A DNA stretch of 64,000 nt from Epiperipatus broadwayi (GCA_028023455.1 JAQFVV010000071.1:5722650-5786649); one strand, 5' to 3'. Counted from the stretch's first letter, positions 1 to 11,002 are shown. Numbers and translations are program-made. Notes: generated from the letters alone by a model not told the origin.

Positions 1-447
1 GTTTATTATTTAAGGCTCGAATGGGATCATTAGCAACAAAAGAATATACATGTAAATGGAAAACCATGGATAATTTAGTGTGCAAATTGTGTAAGGAAGG
101 TATAGAAAATATTAGGCACCTGTTGAGTGAATGTAAAGTTTGAAAGCAGAAAGAGTACAGATAATGAAGTTATGGGAGAATAGACATGAACAAAGTGATT
201 ATACAGAAAGTGAGTTATTAGTTTTTATGTTGGGTTTGCAAAGAGATAAGGGGGGTTTAGATATAAAGGCCATAGAGTTAACAAAGATTACGTTGTGGAA
301 ATGGGATGGGCAGAATATGGGAAGACTTAAGAGTGGGGAATGGAGAATAAAATGGCTAACAGGTTTATCTGGGCATAATTGCTGAGATATTCTTGACTTC
401 GTTTAAGGAGAAGCCAAAAATACATCACATCACATCACATCACATCA
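1..447 (+). mobile_element. 3' end of a non-LTR (LINE) retrotransposon with CATCA tail
   Basis: The reading frame that opens the window encodes a zinc-binding C-terminus of the kind that ends non-LTR reverse transcriptases: CKLC, eight residues, H, four residues, C (CX2CX8HX4C, about 78-131). A stop at 141-143 follows a one-base loss relative to the sister copy at 51484-51965; the frame resumes in the ORF at 140-385 (KAERVQIMKLW through TKITLWKWDG). The fragment ends in a (CATCA)n tail at 421-447, as does the sister copy. It is cut by the window edge on the left, so the RT core is not visible. It is a dead 3' fragment; the clade cannot be fixed, though microsatellite tails are known in several LINE clades. 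Confidence 0.75.
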
Positions 448-448
448 C

Positions 449-1830
449 TGCAAAATAATTCACAAATCTAAAAGTCCAGGTTTGATCCCTATGCTATTAC
501 TGTCAATGGTAAACCACGAACATCTAAAAACGAAAAGAAAATAATACTACTTTAAACATTGTGTTTTATACTAACCTGTCAAATGTTATTAACAGTTGGC
601 TATATTTAAAAACTTAAATAAGTTTCTAAAGACGTTAAACAATTAATACTAGATAATAGAAAAAAACATATAATTACTAAGTTAAAATATATTATCATAT
701 GATACTAAATCAATATATTAAAGGACAAGTGTGGGCATATTGGTTCATAAATATTGCAAAACTCATTTTTAATTTGTTTGATTGGTTTTCTTCTGCACTT
801 CACATATTTCAATTTAATGTTCTGAATCACATCTGTGTTTGACTAATCATACTTCTATTAATTAATCAAAGTCTTTTGTTCTATCTTCTCCCCTCCTCAT
901 AAATATTATATTACCGAATTGTCTGATTTGTCAAACTATATTAACAATGTATACATTGAGATTCAAACACGCAGCACACACATAATCGTTGAGTATATGT
1001 GTAACTAACTATAAATAGTAGTATTGTTTTCATCATATTTTTTTATTGTTATTATTAATTCGTAATTATTATTTATTAACAAAATTTAATATAAATTTCT
1101 TTAATTTATTGACAAAAGCTATATTATTTTAAGTTTGGGAAAAAAAATTATTGACACGCCCCCTCCCTGTCTTTAAAAGCTATGTTTTTAAAAGAAAATA
1201 TGATGAAAAGCTTCCTTAATGCAGCTGGGATTATTTGGCCATATTTGAAGAAAAGCTTGCTGGTAAAACCAATTTCATCTGGGATTTGGATCTATTTTAT
1301 CAGATGAAAATCAATTACATTTTTTACATATTTGGTCTAAAGTTTTGGCAAAATTGATAGCTGTGTTTCTAATTTTTTTACGTCTTATATATATATATTT
1401 CAAATCTAACGTTATAAAAAGTTAGCCATTTCAGTTTTATATATAATCTTTAATTAATCCTACTTGGTTTGTCCATGTTAGTAGCATGAATGAGAAAAAA
1501 CTTTCAAACGAAGTATTCGCATAAATACCACCTGCGAAAAATAATAGAAACACTAGATAGATATTAAGCTGGAAAGAAAGGTTGAGTAAGCTATAAGCAG
1601 TAATACTATGAAACTTGTGACTTGTATTGATAGAAAGCATTGGTGGCCTAGTGGTTAGCATAGCTAACCTTACTGGTCAACGTATTTGGCATATGACGAA
1701 AAGGTAATGGTAAGTGAATGTCAAAAATTAGGAGAAGTTATTAAAATGCCACAAAAAAACCACTTGATTTTATGTGTAGTTTTTTTTTTCTTTTTTAATA
1801 AAAAAATTGTTCATTTTTAACATACGCACA
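449..1830. other. AT-rich DNA, nothing recognised
   Basis: No coding frame, RNA gene or repeat family was recognised. Short T- and A-runs and a (TA) stretch near 1390 are all that stand out. A tRNA-like head (TGGTGGCCTAGTGGTTAGCA, 1641-1660) could be the remains of a SINE, but no matching B box follows it. Confidence 0.5.
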
Positions 1831-1833
1831 AAT

Positions 1834-1924
1834 AGTTGATAGATAGTCAGACAGATATTTGGATAAATAGGTGGACATAGATAGACAAATAAATAGGTCA
1901 ATAAATGAGTAGATACAGAGTCAG
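1834..1924 (+). repeat. Degenerate GATA-type microsatellite
   Basis: Imperfect tetranucleotide repeat of GATA, AATA and ACAG words (ATAGATAGTCAGACAGATAT and similar). It resembles the longer tract at 2317-2515 and, on the other strand, the CTAT tract at 61558-61800. Confidence 0.75.
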
Positions 1925-2316
1925 ATGTGAACTAATTGCACTCACTCGGGCTCCACCCTTGAGGAGTCTTGTGTTCGTCAAAGTTTATGTAATTAAAAAT
2001 TATATTACCAAAAAATATTTTAAAAAATACATCTCATTATTTATAAAATTCGCAGAAATTGTGATAAAATAAAGGAAGTCACTGAAAATTACAATATCCA
2101 GTATCCAGACGTCTATATATATATTCAATTTTCTTTTTTTTTTTACATTGAATTCTATCACAATTATTAAATGAATACATTATTCAATTAACATTTTTAA
2201 AATTAAAAATGCATATTCATATATAAACGTTACTTATTTTACTTTATACATACAAGTAAGCTATTTCTCAAGGGTCTCACTTGAAATATCCAATCAAGCC
2301 CCACAATAACTAAACC

Positions 2317-2515
2317 TTGTTAGGATAGGTTGATAGATAGATAGATCGATTGATAGATAAATAAATAGATAGCTAGACAAGCTAAATATATAGGTTGGTA
2401 GGTTATATGGATAGTTCAGCTTGAACAGAAGGTAGGTACGTAGATGGATAGATAGATGGCTAGGAAGAAAAGTAAATAGATAAATGAATAAATGAAGGAA
2501 TCAATAAATAGACCA
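2317..2515 (+). repeat. GATA/GGTA microsatellite tract
   Basis: About 200 bases of imperfect tetranucleotide repeat, beginning with pure GATA units (2328-2345) and passing through GGTA, GGAT and AATA variants. There is no sign that it is the tail of a particular transposon. Confidence 0.8.
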
Positions 2516-3485
2516 ATTATATAATTCTACACAGATTATTTAAACACTTGTTCTAATTTTATACCATTTTTTTAAAGTAAAAACTCTGCAAAAGATTACA
2601 ATATAAAAATAGAAGCAAGATAAATGAAAACTGATATTTTTGCATTGGCAGTAAAATTATCTAAATTTTTTTTTTTTTTGCATAACTAAATAAAAAAACA
2701 CAGTTATTTTATATACTCTTGCATATGTATTGTTAAGTTGTTTTTTTTTTTGTATACGTGTGAAAAGTATTTTAATTTTGATTATAATAGTTTTTTAATT
2801 TTGATAATGATTGTTGTAATTTACTTTTTTTATCACAATGGGTTCTAGAAAATATAATAAAGTAATTTAAATTATTTTATATTGTAAAATGGGACTTTAA
2901 TTTTTGAAAAATTAGTTGGATTTAATTTCGTACTTTTTATACAGTTTAATTACATTTTTATTCTCTGGTGGAAAAAAAAAAGATTTCTAGTCTGATTAAT
3001 TTAATGTGTGGAGATTACTTGGTGGGTGCTAGCAGATTAATTTTCTGCTAGAGAGAGAGATGTTTATATATATAAATGTCAGCGTTATTTCTACCTTAGG
3101 AGGTTGGGGAGTTAGATTTCAATTAATCAGCTGATTTTAAACCTATTAGTAGAACTAAAACTTATTATAAGTTATACAGTACAAATTTTACTTGTAAATA
3201 AGCATAGAAATGTATACACCCCCGCAAACTCTTATAGAAAAGTTTTTGCTTTGAGATTTGTTATTAAATAAATATTTAATAATACATTTCTTATTATTAA
3301 TTACGTTAGTTCGACAACCGATGGAAATAGAATTTAACCACACCTCTCTTAATATATTACTGGCAAACAATTTAGTTTATTAAAAAATAAAAATGCATAG
3401 TCTATAATTAATTACAGGGGAAAGAAACAGCATAGGTATTTACGCAATTGATATATGCATATTTCTATATGCAAGAATAGCTCTG
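2516..3485. other. AT-rich DNA, nothing recognised
   Basis: Poly-T runs (2669-2680, 2740-2752) and a short GA repeat near 3050 are present. The only open frame here, on the minus strand, is short and unlike any family I know. Confidence 0.5.
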
Positions 3486-3489
3486 CGTG

Positions 3490-3780
3490 ATTTAGTACAT
3501 TGGTGAAGTGGTGTACTCCGGAACTCAAGATCCATTGATCACAACCATAAGCAATAAAATTATAATGCAGTTCATAATTAGTCACAGGAAAAAGAATAGC
3601 TTAACTATATCTTTTTAGGCTATTATATATTTATCACTTCTTATATGCAAATTAGTCTATATAGTTTGATAAAATGGTGCACCTGAAATTTAAGACCCAT
3701 AGAGCACAACTTTAACTCTGCCATTTTCAATACTTGAACTTCTTATGAATTCCCAAACAATTCTCCATGACTTTACCAAA
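3490..3780 (+). mobile_element. Two decayed SINE-B copies
   Basis: Two successive stretches (about 3495-3590 and 3660-3775) match, with many changes, the tRNA-like SINE seen better at 4962-5090 and 9307-9432: a head with a GTGGTG..CTC word, then 'AAGATCCATTGATCACAACC' where the B-box region should be, then in the second copy the tail words CTTGAACTTCTTATGAATTC and CCAAACAATTC. They are old and truncated. Confidence 0.45.
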
Positions 3781-3998
3781 CCTCATATTCTTATATATTC
3801 TTGAATATTACTATGATTATACCGAACTCTGAGGCAACTCACCAGATTCATAAACTATGCTAGAACTATTCTATATATTATAGAGCAGTAGTATCTCCAC
3901 TGAAAACTAGTTCATGATGGAGTTTTTTCCCAACATGTGTAAAGTATGACTTCAAATGTTCATAAGGGTACCAGTATTTAAATAAATATCATAGCTTC

Positions 3999-4662
3999 AC
4001 ATGGTGTAGTGCTGTAGTAGAGTATCAGGCTCTGGAATATAAGATTCTCAAATCAAGAATATAATATCCTCAAATCAAGAATATATGATCCTCAAATCAA
4101 GAATGTAATCAAATCAATATAAGGTCCTCAAATCAAGAATATAAGATCTTCAAATCAAGAATATAAGATCCTCGAATCAAGAATATAAGATCTTCAAATC
4201 AATATAAGATCCTCAAATCAAAAATATAAGATCCTCAAATCAAGAATATAAGTTCCTCAAATCAAGAATATAAGATCCTCAAATCAAGAATATAAAATCA
4301 TCAAATCAAGAATATAAGATCCTCAAATCAAGAATATAAGATCCTCAAATCAAGAATATAAGATTCTCAAATCAAGAATATAAGATCCTCAAATCAAAAA
4401 TATGAGATCCTCAAATCAAGAATATAAAATCACCAAATCAAGAATATAAGATCCTCAAATCAAGAATATAAGATCATCAAATCAAGAATATAAGATCTTC
4501 AAATCAATATAAGATCCTCAAATCAAGAATATAAGAGTCTCAAATCAAGAATATCATCAAATCAAGAATATAATATCCTCAAATCAATTCCCATTGTGGA
4601 AATTCCTGCATTCAGACTTCTTATGATTCTAATGCAAGAAAGCCATTTCATTATTTATTTAT
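3999..4662 (+). mobile_element. SINE-B copy split by an internal minisatellite
   Basis: The left part (3999-4036) is a tRNA-like head, ATGGTGTAGTGCTGTAGTAG then AGTATCAGGCTCTGGAATAT, matching an A-box region. The right part (about 4583-4662) continues with the B-box-like AAATCAATTCCC and the family tail ending in AAGCCATTTCATT. Other copies (4962-5090, 9307-9432) join these two parts directly. Between them lie about 555 bases of a 22-bp repeat. The repeat unit (ATAAGATCCTCAAATCAAG) matches the SINE's own segment between the A and B boxes, so the array probably arose by expansion inside this copy. Confidence 0.7.
4034..4588 (+). repeat. 22-bp minisatellite, about 25 units
   Basis: Tandem units of the form AATATAAGATCCTCAAATCA plus AG, 22 bp, with point variants (ATCTTC, ATCATC, ATTCTC). 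Several units lack four bases (AATCAATATAAG in place of AATCAAGAATATAAG), and these short units recur at intervals (near 4110, 4200 and 4505), which suggests a higher-order pattern. The array sits inside a SINE-B copy. Confidence 0.95.
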
Positions 4663-4961
4663 AACCTTAGATCCATTATTTTATGGTACAATAATGGTAA
4701 CTATCAAGACATAGTTAAGATGGTGTTATTTAAAAAGAAATGTGTATTTCTGTTCCATATAAAATGTATCTGTGATTATTTGGCAAAATTAATATATGTA
4801 CTTGATAATATAGTAGTTTAAATCCAAGCCAAATAAAAACTTTCTTAGAGTTAAAATTTTAGAATTCTTTTCTAAGAAACTGGTTTACAACCATTTCGAA
4901 TAACCATACACTATTGGTTATTGCTTGAGAGTTCAGAAGATGTTTGGGTGCCATACAGGAG

Positions 4962-5090
4962 ATGGTTTATTGCAGTCATAGAGTGTCAGACTATGGAGCA
5001 TAAGATCACTGATTGCTTCCAGTTTTGGCTCTTCCAACACTTGAACGTGGTATGAACTCTGGAGCAATAAAGCCATTTGAATTATTTCTT
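4962..5090 (+). mobile_element. SINE-B, tRNA-derived
   Basis: One of the better copies of the family. The head TGCAGTCATAGAGTGTCAGA resembles a tRNA A-box region, followed by ATGGAGCATAAGATCACTGA, a B-box-like stretch (GATTGCTTCCAGTT), and a non-tRNA tail with CCAACACTTGAA, TATGAACTCTGGAGCAATAA and AGCCATTTGAATTATTTC. The tail runs into AT-rich sequence without a clear poly-A. Assignment to tRNA-derived SINEs rests on the box layout; no structure was computed. Confidence 0.6.
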
Positions 5091-5524
5091 TATCAATCAA
5101 TAAATGTGTATATAACTAATCTTAATTAGGAGTAAAACAACAATAGGAATCATTCAAATATCCATTACCTGGAAATTGGCAAACCTAATGAGTAATGTCT
5201 TGTCCTTTGTTATTGTCTACATAAAGGCCTTGGAGAGGTTTTTATCCTGCAGTGGGATATTTGAAGACTTAGTTTTATTTATATATTTGTTGTATAAGAT
5301 TCTATCTAGTTGCAACAAAACTCAATTTCTTCAAAAATGTTGAAAATTATTTGAAGATGCTAATTAAAAGATTCCAAAAATTTAAGACTTTACTATGATA
5401 GAATAATAATTCATATCTTCTTATGATCGATTTTCTTGTCAATAGTAATATTAAAAAACATGAAAACTTGACTTTGTAATATAGTGGAACTTAAATTCAG
5501 CAGAAAAAAATATATGAGAAATAT

Positions 5525-5801
5525 AAATATAGGGGATTTGAACTCAGACAATTATCCATATTATCTCATACCACTGATACACATGACCATATACATAAAG
5601 AAAATATAAATAATCACCAATATACGTATTTCATGCTAAACCTGCACTCATCAGTTGGTCCAGATTATCATCTCCCACACACATATATAATCAGTGATCC
5701 GTTTATATTAAGATAGCAAATCGTCATACTTTCATGAACAGACTTTAATCCACTCTAATCTCCAACTCTTCAGCCATCTATAGTTCAAATCCCCTATATT
5801 T
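5525..5801 (+). mobile_element. Family A MITE-like element with perfect 20-bp inverted ends
   Basis: It begins with AAATATAGGGGATTTGAACT and ends with the exact reverse complement of that 20-mer, giving a 277-bp element. The interior has the family A landmarks: AATAATCACCAATATACG, CATGCTAAACC, AGTTGGTCCAGATTATCATC, ATATTAAGATAGC and CAACTCTTCAGCCATC. No coding capacity. Family A is the most frequent repeat of the window (12.5, 16.4, 33-34, 38.9, 46.2, 47.6-50.6 and 59.7-60.9 kb). Being short, non-coding and inverted-ended, it fits a non-autonomous DNA transposon. The superfamily cannot be told; flanking TA or TATA may be the target duplication. Confidence 0.75.
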
Positions 5802-5809
5802 ACAATTAG

Positions 5810-6470
5810 GCTCCAGTATGTGAAGAGTGCCTGTATTTCAAATAAGGGAAATATTTAAACCTTATCCAATCTACATTTAACTCGAAATCATCACAAATTT
5901 AAAAAAAAAATAGAAATCTAAATATGATAACTGATAAAATTTGTATATTTTGCTAATTGTTGATATAAAAATTTAATATATTTACTTATTTTTGGCAAAT
6001 CAACATATTTTTAACTTTAAATATCCACTTGCCTTTAAAACGTATATTCTAACAGATGTGATGAAATTTTATGTAGAAAATAAGATTTTTTCTTAAATGC
6101 TATTTAATAATTACAAATTGTAATGAGTAATAATAGTTTGTAAGGTTAGAATCCAGGCCAAGTGAAGTTAAACTGGCTTTTTTTTCTGTATATAGCTGAA
6201 GTGTAGCCAACACAGCTAAACAACCAATTTCTGGTCAGTAAATAGATATTTATTTACTCTTAACTATAGGGTAAAAACCAAGATGAAAATCTGCTCAAAC
6301 CTTCAACACCTTGAAATTAGTGAGTCTAGTAATTTCTGCATTCTTCAAAAGAGGAATTCTTTTTGCAGAATAAAATGTGTGCACGCTTTTATTACCCATT
6401 GTGTTATAGATTGTTCATGAAATGCATGCATATATTATAATTGAGATGAGGTAATCTTAATTGCTATACT
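5810..6470. other. AT-rich DNA, nothing recognised
   Basis: No open frame, recognised repeat or RNA gene. Confidence 0.5.
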
Positions 6471-6473
6471 GCT

Positions 6474-6524
6474 GGATATTAGATGAGGGTGGATATTAGA
6501 TAAGGGTGGATATTAGATGAGGGT
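6474..6524 (+). repeat. 17-bp tandem repeat, three units
   Basis: Three units of GGATATTAGATGAGGGT with one A-for-G change in the middle unit. Confidence 0.85.
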
Positions 6525-6643
6525 TTAATAACGCTATAGGTTTCTTGATTATATTTTGTTAAAAATTAAGCTGTCAAAAAAATCCTTATACCAAATAATA
6601 ACAATATTACAGTGACACGCGTTTTTTAAATAATAATACATTT

Positions 6644-6727
6644 TTTTTTGTTTTCTCTTTTTTTTTCATGTGTCATAGCATCGGCTGGGAAGCGAACCCG
6701 CCACCTCTCGACCACCAACGCTTGATG
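6644..6727 (-). mobile_element. SINE-A copy, internally deleted, with 12-bp target duplication
   Basis: On the minus strand it reads TCAAGCGTTGGTGGTCGAGA then GGTGGCGGGTTCGCTTCCCA and ends in a poly-A-like tail (the T-rich stretch 6644-6673 on +). The A-box-like and B-box-like words are joined directly: about 30 bases present in the copies at 13919 and 14638 (the anticodon region) are missing. AATAATACATTT flanks it on both sides (6632-6643 and 6728-6739), a clean target-site duplication. Confidence 0.8.
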
Positions 6728-7019
6728 AATAATACATTTATTTAACACTTTCATGGATCATTTTTATTATTGGCCAAGTGAAGTAAAACTCTGAAACTTT
6801 TAATTGGTCTAATGACAAACTCTTTGATAGAAATATTTTCATCTTTTAGTTTCGGTTTCAAAAAGTACATTAATTATTTGTAATGTTAGGAAAGTAAATG
6901 AATGTTTTTTCAAAAATATATTTTTATTTGTATTTTATAGAAATATTCAAAAGCAGAAAAATCAAAGAAAACATTACTAGCAAATTACAAGCAATGTAAA
7001 TGTCATTTATATCCCTCCC

Positions 7020-7690
7020 AGATTTGCCGTTACGATTTTTTTAAGAATTTTTTAGGAAAAATCTTAACGTTTTTCTCAAAATAATTATATTTTCAGCATA
7101 TTATTAAAAAAATACACCAAAAATACATTATAATATTTAAATAAATGCCAGAAAAATATTCTAAAACATTAATCTTTGTTTGAAAATCAAATAAACAGCT
7201 TGGAGCAATCTAAACTCTTGACAAGATGTCAAAATTTTTGCTACGGCTGGTTTCTTTTTCAATTTACAATTGTGTAAAGTATACAATTTTTTAATGAAAC
7301 GTTACTACTTTTGTAAAATAACTATATTTTCAGCAGATTTTATGAAATAATTTGTAATATGTACGAAGAATAATAAAAAAAACATTCTAAAACCTATATT
7401 TTCATTTTCAGCGGTGAAAAAATATTTATCAGAATCATCAAGCCAATAAGAATTGAGAATAGATTATCCAACCAATCAGAACTGGCCTTCTTCTTTTGTA
7501 AACTTGAAACACTCCTAGTATTGATTTTTTACTTGTAAAATAATTCAAGAGAGGGCAGAATCTTACATGCCTTGCTCTAAGCTTTAAATCGAGTGTAAAT
7601 TGATCACCGTAACTCATAAAATGGCCAAGTTAGAGTGATCTAAAGGTATCAATCAATGCGAATTCACATTGACCCCTATTAAAGTGTTAA
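7020..7690 (-). mobile_element. Diverged relative of the piggyBac-like MITE (possible)
   Basis: Near 7460-7560 it shares an ordered set of words with the MITEs at 26070-26815 and 48929-49696: CCAATCAGAA, then TTTTTTACTTGTAAAATAAT, then AGAGGGCAGAATCTTACA. The orientation matches the 48929 copy. Farther left there is only loose similarity (CTCAAAATAATTATATTTTC). The ends could not be found, so the borders are approximate. Confidence 0.4.
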
Positions 7691-7959
7691 TTTAAACTTT
7701 CTCATTTACTGTATCAGAAAACGTTTCAATAAAAATAAAAAAAATTCGCATTTAGATTAGAGACATCTTTCGTTTGCCATTGAAAATTTTTAATTAGAAA
7801 TAATTTGACTATTTAAAAATCTCGCTGTTTTTAATTTAAATATGCTTTATTATTTTAAAACACTATATATAATGATCAAATATCCAATATAAAAATTATT
7901 TGTCCAAAATATTGTTATAGATATATTTGCCCACAATGTTGTTATAGATATGTACTTAA

Positions 7960-8245
7960 TAAAAAAATTCAATCGGAATAAAATTGAAACAAACAAATAA
8001 TTATATTTACAATTATTTAATTAGTCAAGCATTGGTAGTCGAGAGGTCAGTGACAGCTGCTTTACAAGCAGTTGTCCCGGGTTAGCGGGTTTGCTTCCTG
8101 GCTGATGTTACGATACATGAGGAAAAAAAAATATTTAATTATCAATCCGGCTTTCATCTCTTATAGAAAGCCGAGTTGATAATTAAATAATTGTAAATAT
8201 AATTAGTTGTCTGTTTCAGTTTTATTTAGATTGATTATTATATTT
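7960..8245. mobile_element. Hairpin MITE with long arms, split by a SINE
   Basis: If the SINE (8024-8131) and one target duplication are removed, the remaining DNA is a nearly perfect palindrome. The left arm (about 7971-8023 plus 8142-8155) pairs with the right arm (about 8165-8232) around the loop ATCTCTTATA. The innermost stem is CCGGCTTTC against GAAAGCCGAG, and the outer stem is TAATTATATTTACAATTATT against its complement. Non-coding; the class is unknown. Confidence 0.8.
8024..8131 (+). mobile_element. SINE-A, tRNA-derived, 10-bp target duplication
   Basis: It starts GTCAAGCATTGGTAGTCGAG, continues with AGGTCAGTGACAGCTGC (A-box region TRGYNNAGNGG-like), has a B-box-like CGGGTTTGCTTCC, and ends in GATACATGAGG plus nine A. 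TATTTAATTA flanks it on both sides (8014-8023 and 8132-8141). Pol III boxes, A-tail and target duplication together indicate retroposition by a LINE partner. It interrupts the loop-side stem of a hairpin MITE. Confidence 0.85.
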
Positions 8246-9190
8246 TAAAAGACTAGTTCAAAAAATTTGTAATAATTTTGAAAGATAATTTCAGTATAAT
8301 AAAATTTTCATAAAATATGTGATTTTACTTAATTCCATGATTACTAGACAAATGTTTTTCTCTCCCTCATTTGAAAAATAGATGCTTGCCAAGAATTTGT
8401 TTTTAAAAAGAGGGTTTGCGTATGATTACTAAGATTCTGTGAATGTGATTGCGAGATCACCTTATACATGAATTAATCAAACTTAATTTTGAACCAGGGT
8501 GTATTTCATGTTTATAAAAGTTTCCCATTTTTAGTATTAATGTAGGTTTCTTATCCGTTGAATGATAAAAAAAAATTAGTGGTATTCGACAAGTAATATT
8601 GAGAGAGACAATAATATATAGTCAAAATAAGAGTCATAGATCACATGACCCTATTCTCTTAAGCTTGTAAGTTATAAACAATGAGGATTGCCAATTCCTC
8701 AACAAGTTTTGTGATAATGCTTAGCTAGAGAAAGCATTTAAAATATCTCTGTCAGGAATCCCCCCCAAACCTCTGACCATGGTTTTGTGTTTTGGCACTC
8801 CTCAGAGAGGTGCTAGGATAGGTTCAGACACTAGATCTAAAAACACCAACCCAATACCATAACTATTAAAGATGATATTAAAAATGATTTTTTTTTTTAA
8901 AAAAAAATGCAAATAAATACCATAATATATTGCAGGAGATGTTTCCATGAATACGAGAGAATAAAACTGAGGGTTTTATTGATTTATACATTATTCTTAA
9001 TATATATCAGGAAAACATTTCTCTAAGTCTTATTTGCGTAGGTAGAAAACTTTCTTCCTCTATAAATAATGTTAATTATATTATTAATAATAATTAAAGC
9101 CAAACATCATTATTAAGTATATTTTATTATCCCTCTTCTCTGTTTCTCCTCCATTTAAAATCGGCATTCACCAATAATATATAAATCCAG
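8246..9190. other. AT-rich DNA, little recognised
   Basis: Around 8640-8700, CACATGACC followed by AAGCTTGTAAGTT recalls the edge of the hairpin family at 10125-10255 and 63219-63360, but no hairpin is left. The remainder shows no gene or repeat I can name. Confidence 0.4.
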
Positions 9191-9195
9191 ATCCT

Positions 9196-9432
9196 ATACA
9201 TATATTTTCAATTGATTCCTTCGGATCGATTCCAGTTCTGGCAAGTCCAGCGATCTAAATTCTTACGAACTCCCCAGAAATAAGATTATTTGACTATTAT
9301 TTGCCCTACATGGTTTAGTATTGGTAGAGTTTCAAACTCTGGAATGTAAAGGCCTTGGATCAATTCCAATTCTAGCACTTTCAGCACTCGTAATTCTTAT
9401 GACCTCCCAAGCAATAAAGCCATTCGATTTAA
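9196..9432 (+). mobile_element. SINE-B, one partial and one full copy
   Basis: A partial copy (9196-9300) carries the B-box-like GGATCGATTCCAGTTCTGGC and the tail TTCTTACGAACTCCCCAGAA. A full copy (9307-9432) follows at once: TAGTATTGGTAGAGTTTCAA, CTCTGGAATGTAAAGGCC, GGATCAATTCCAATTCTAGC, TTCTTATGACCTCCCAAGCA, then AATAAAGCCATTCGATTT and 14 A. The A-tail supports retroposition. A short open frame through this copy (9321-9569) is incidental. Confidence 0.65.
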
Positions 9433-10124
9433 AAAAAAAAAAAATTTGGCTGGCTAATAAAAGTAGACTTAATTTGGAAACTGATCAAACGATGAAAAAT
9501 AACTGTAACATATTATGTCCTGAACAGTTGGCTCAAAATAAAATTAGTTTGCTTCTGAGCAATTATTAACCGTTCAATAAATGCCTAAAAATTGAAAATA
9601 GAAAAATAAAACAAAATGTTAGTATTGATTACTTATGAGTTAGACATTAAAAAATTCTTCATGAAATATTTGTTTATGCAATAAGTGACTATATAGTTAA
9701 ACATTTAAGTAATATGTTTATCATAATTTCAACCATTATCACTCCATTGTAGGATGAAAATCTTTTAATGTTTAACTTACTTTCTCTGATGGTAATCTCT
9801 CTACATCAGCACACTTTTTAATTTTATTACTTCTAAAATTATATATTTATTTATAATGAAAACTTTTACATATAATCAATCATTAAACAAGGTCTGGCAC
9901 CTCTCGTTCTATTAATTTTATTATCCATCTCAAATATGGTCTTTTTCTAGGGTTTTTAAAATCGATATTTACATAGTATGCCTGACGGAAACGTACCATC
10001 TGTTTTTATTTTAAATAATACATTTTCAGTAGCTTCCAATATCTGATATAAACAAGAGGGCTGACTCTAAGTTATCATATTCAATATTTACTTGTTTTTT
10101 TTTATTTATTAAAACAATTACAAA
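9433..10124. other. AT-rich DNA, nothing recognised
   Basis: No gene, RNA or repeat family recognised. Confidence 0.5.
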
Positions 10125-10255
10125 AAAAAATCAAGTCAGATGTCACATGACCTAATTTAATAAGCTTGTATTTACAAATGTCATATGTAGAGCTTGCAAA
10201 ATAAGCTCTTAATAAGATTGTTAAGAGCTTATTTTACAGCTCTATTCATAACATT
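10125..10255 (-). mobile_element. Short hairpin element, family F
   Basis: It shares AATCAAGTCAGATGTCACAT, GACCTAATTTAA and AAGCTTGTATTTA with the reverse complement of 63305-63360, and like that copy it carries a hairpin: AATAAGCTCTTAA against TTAAGAGCTTATT around GATTG. The two copies differ in arm length. Non-coding. Confidence 0.6.
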
Positions 10256-10604
10256 ATTAAAACAACAAACACAAAAGCCCAAAGAGTTGTAATTAAAAAT
10301 TTATTTAATGTAAATGCAGTAAAGAAAATAAAACATGATTAAGCAAATTATAATAAACACAGTTATTCATGTCAGTGGACAGATATCACTTTTCGGGTGG
10401 GCACTATCCCATAATTTTGAAAATATTCCACTACATCCTGTTCTGTCGATGAAAGATTCCAAATTTTAATCATACTTTCAAAAATGAGAAAGCAAAAAAG
10501 AAATGTTAATAAAATAATGATAATTTCAGATAACAAACGTTTAAAAAATCATGATAATTTTAGCCATGTTCACCATGTGTTATGGGCTTACCATGTCTTA
10601 GCAT

Positions 10605-10935
10605 TTCCACGTTATGTTGTGAATGGAACTTATTAAAAAATGTATTCAATTTTTTTTAAATTAATATTTAATTTTTAAAACACATTTGTTAATTTTTTTT
10701 TTAAGTTAACAAACTACACATGTTGAGACAATAATTTTGAGAAGAAAAAAAACATAAATACTTTGACCATGTTCGAGAATAATTTTGTGAGAAAAAAAAA
10801 TTAAACAAATACTTCGACACTGAAAATGGATTATTTAAGTAAGACATCTACGTATTTTAAATTGAATGTTAATTTTAAAAACTTTGAATACATTTTTTAA
10901 TAAATTTCATTCACAACATAACATTCAATAGTTTA
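10605..10935. repeat. Inner inverted repeat in the fold-back element
   Basis: 10608-10680 (GTTATGTTGTGAATGGAACT, TATTAAAAAATGTATTCAA) is the imperfect reverse complement of 10863-10930. Between them a stretch of about 55 bases is duplicated in direct orientation (AATAATTTTG..AAATACTTTGAC and AATAATTTTG..AAATACTTCGAC). Confidence 0.75.
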
Positions 10936-11002
10936 AAAATCTAAACATTGGGTTCTTGAATCCAAGTACATAGACTTTATCCTAAAGTGTAACCTTTCTT
11001 CC

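Noticed and set aside
4034-4588. CRISPR-like array
   Set aside because: The 22-bp units are directly adjacent without spacers; this is a minisatellite in a eukaryotic SINE.
8024-8131. Functional tRNA gene, here and at 13919, 14638 and 15232
   Set aside because: Pol III boxes are present but no acceptor-stem pairing is evident, the arms have extra bases, and the copies have A-tails and target duplications; they are SINEs.
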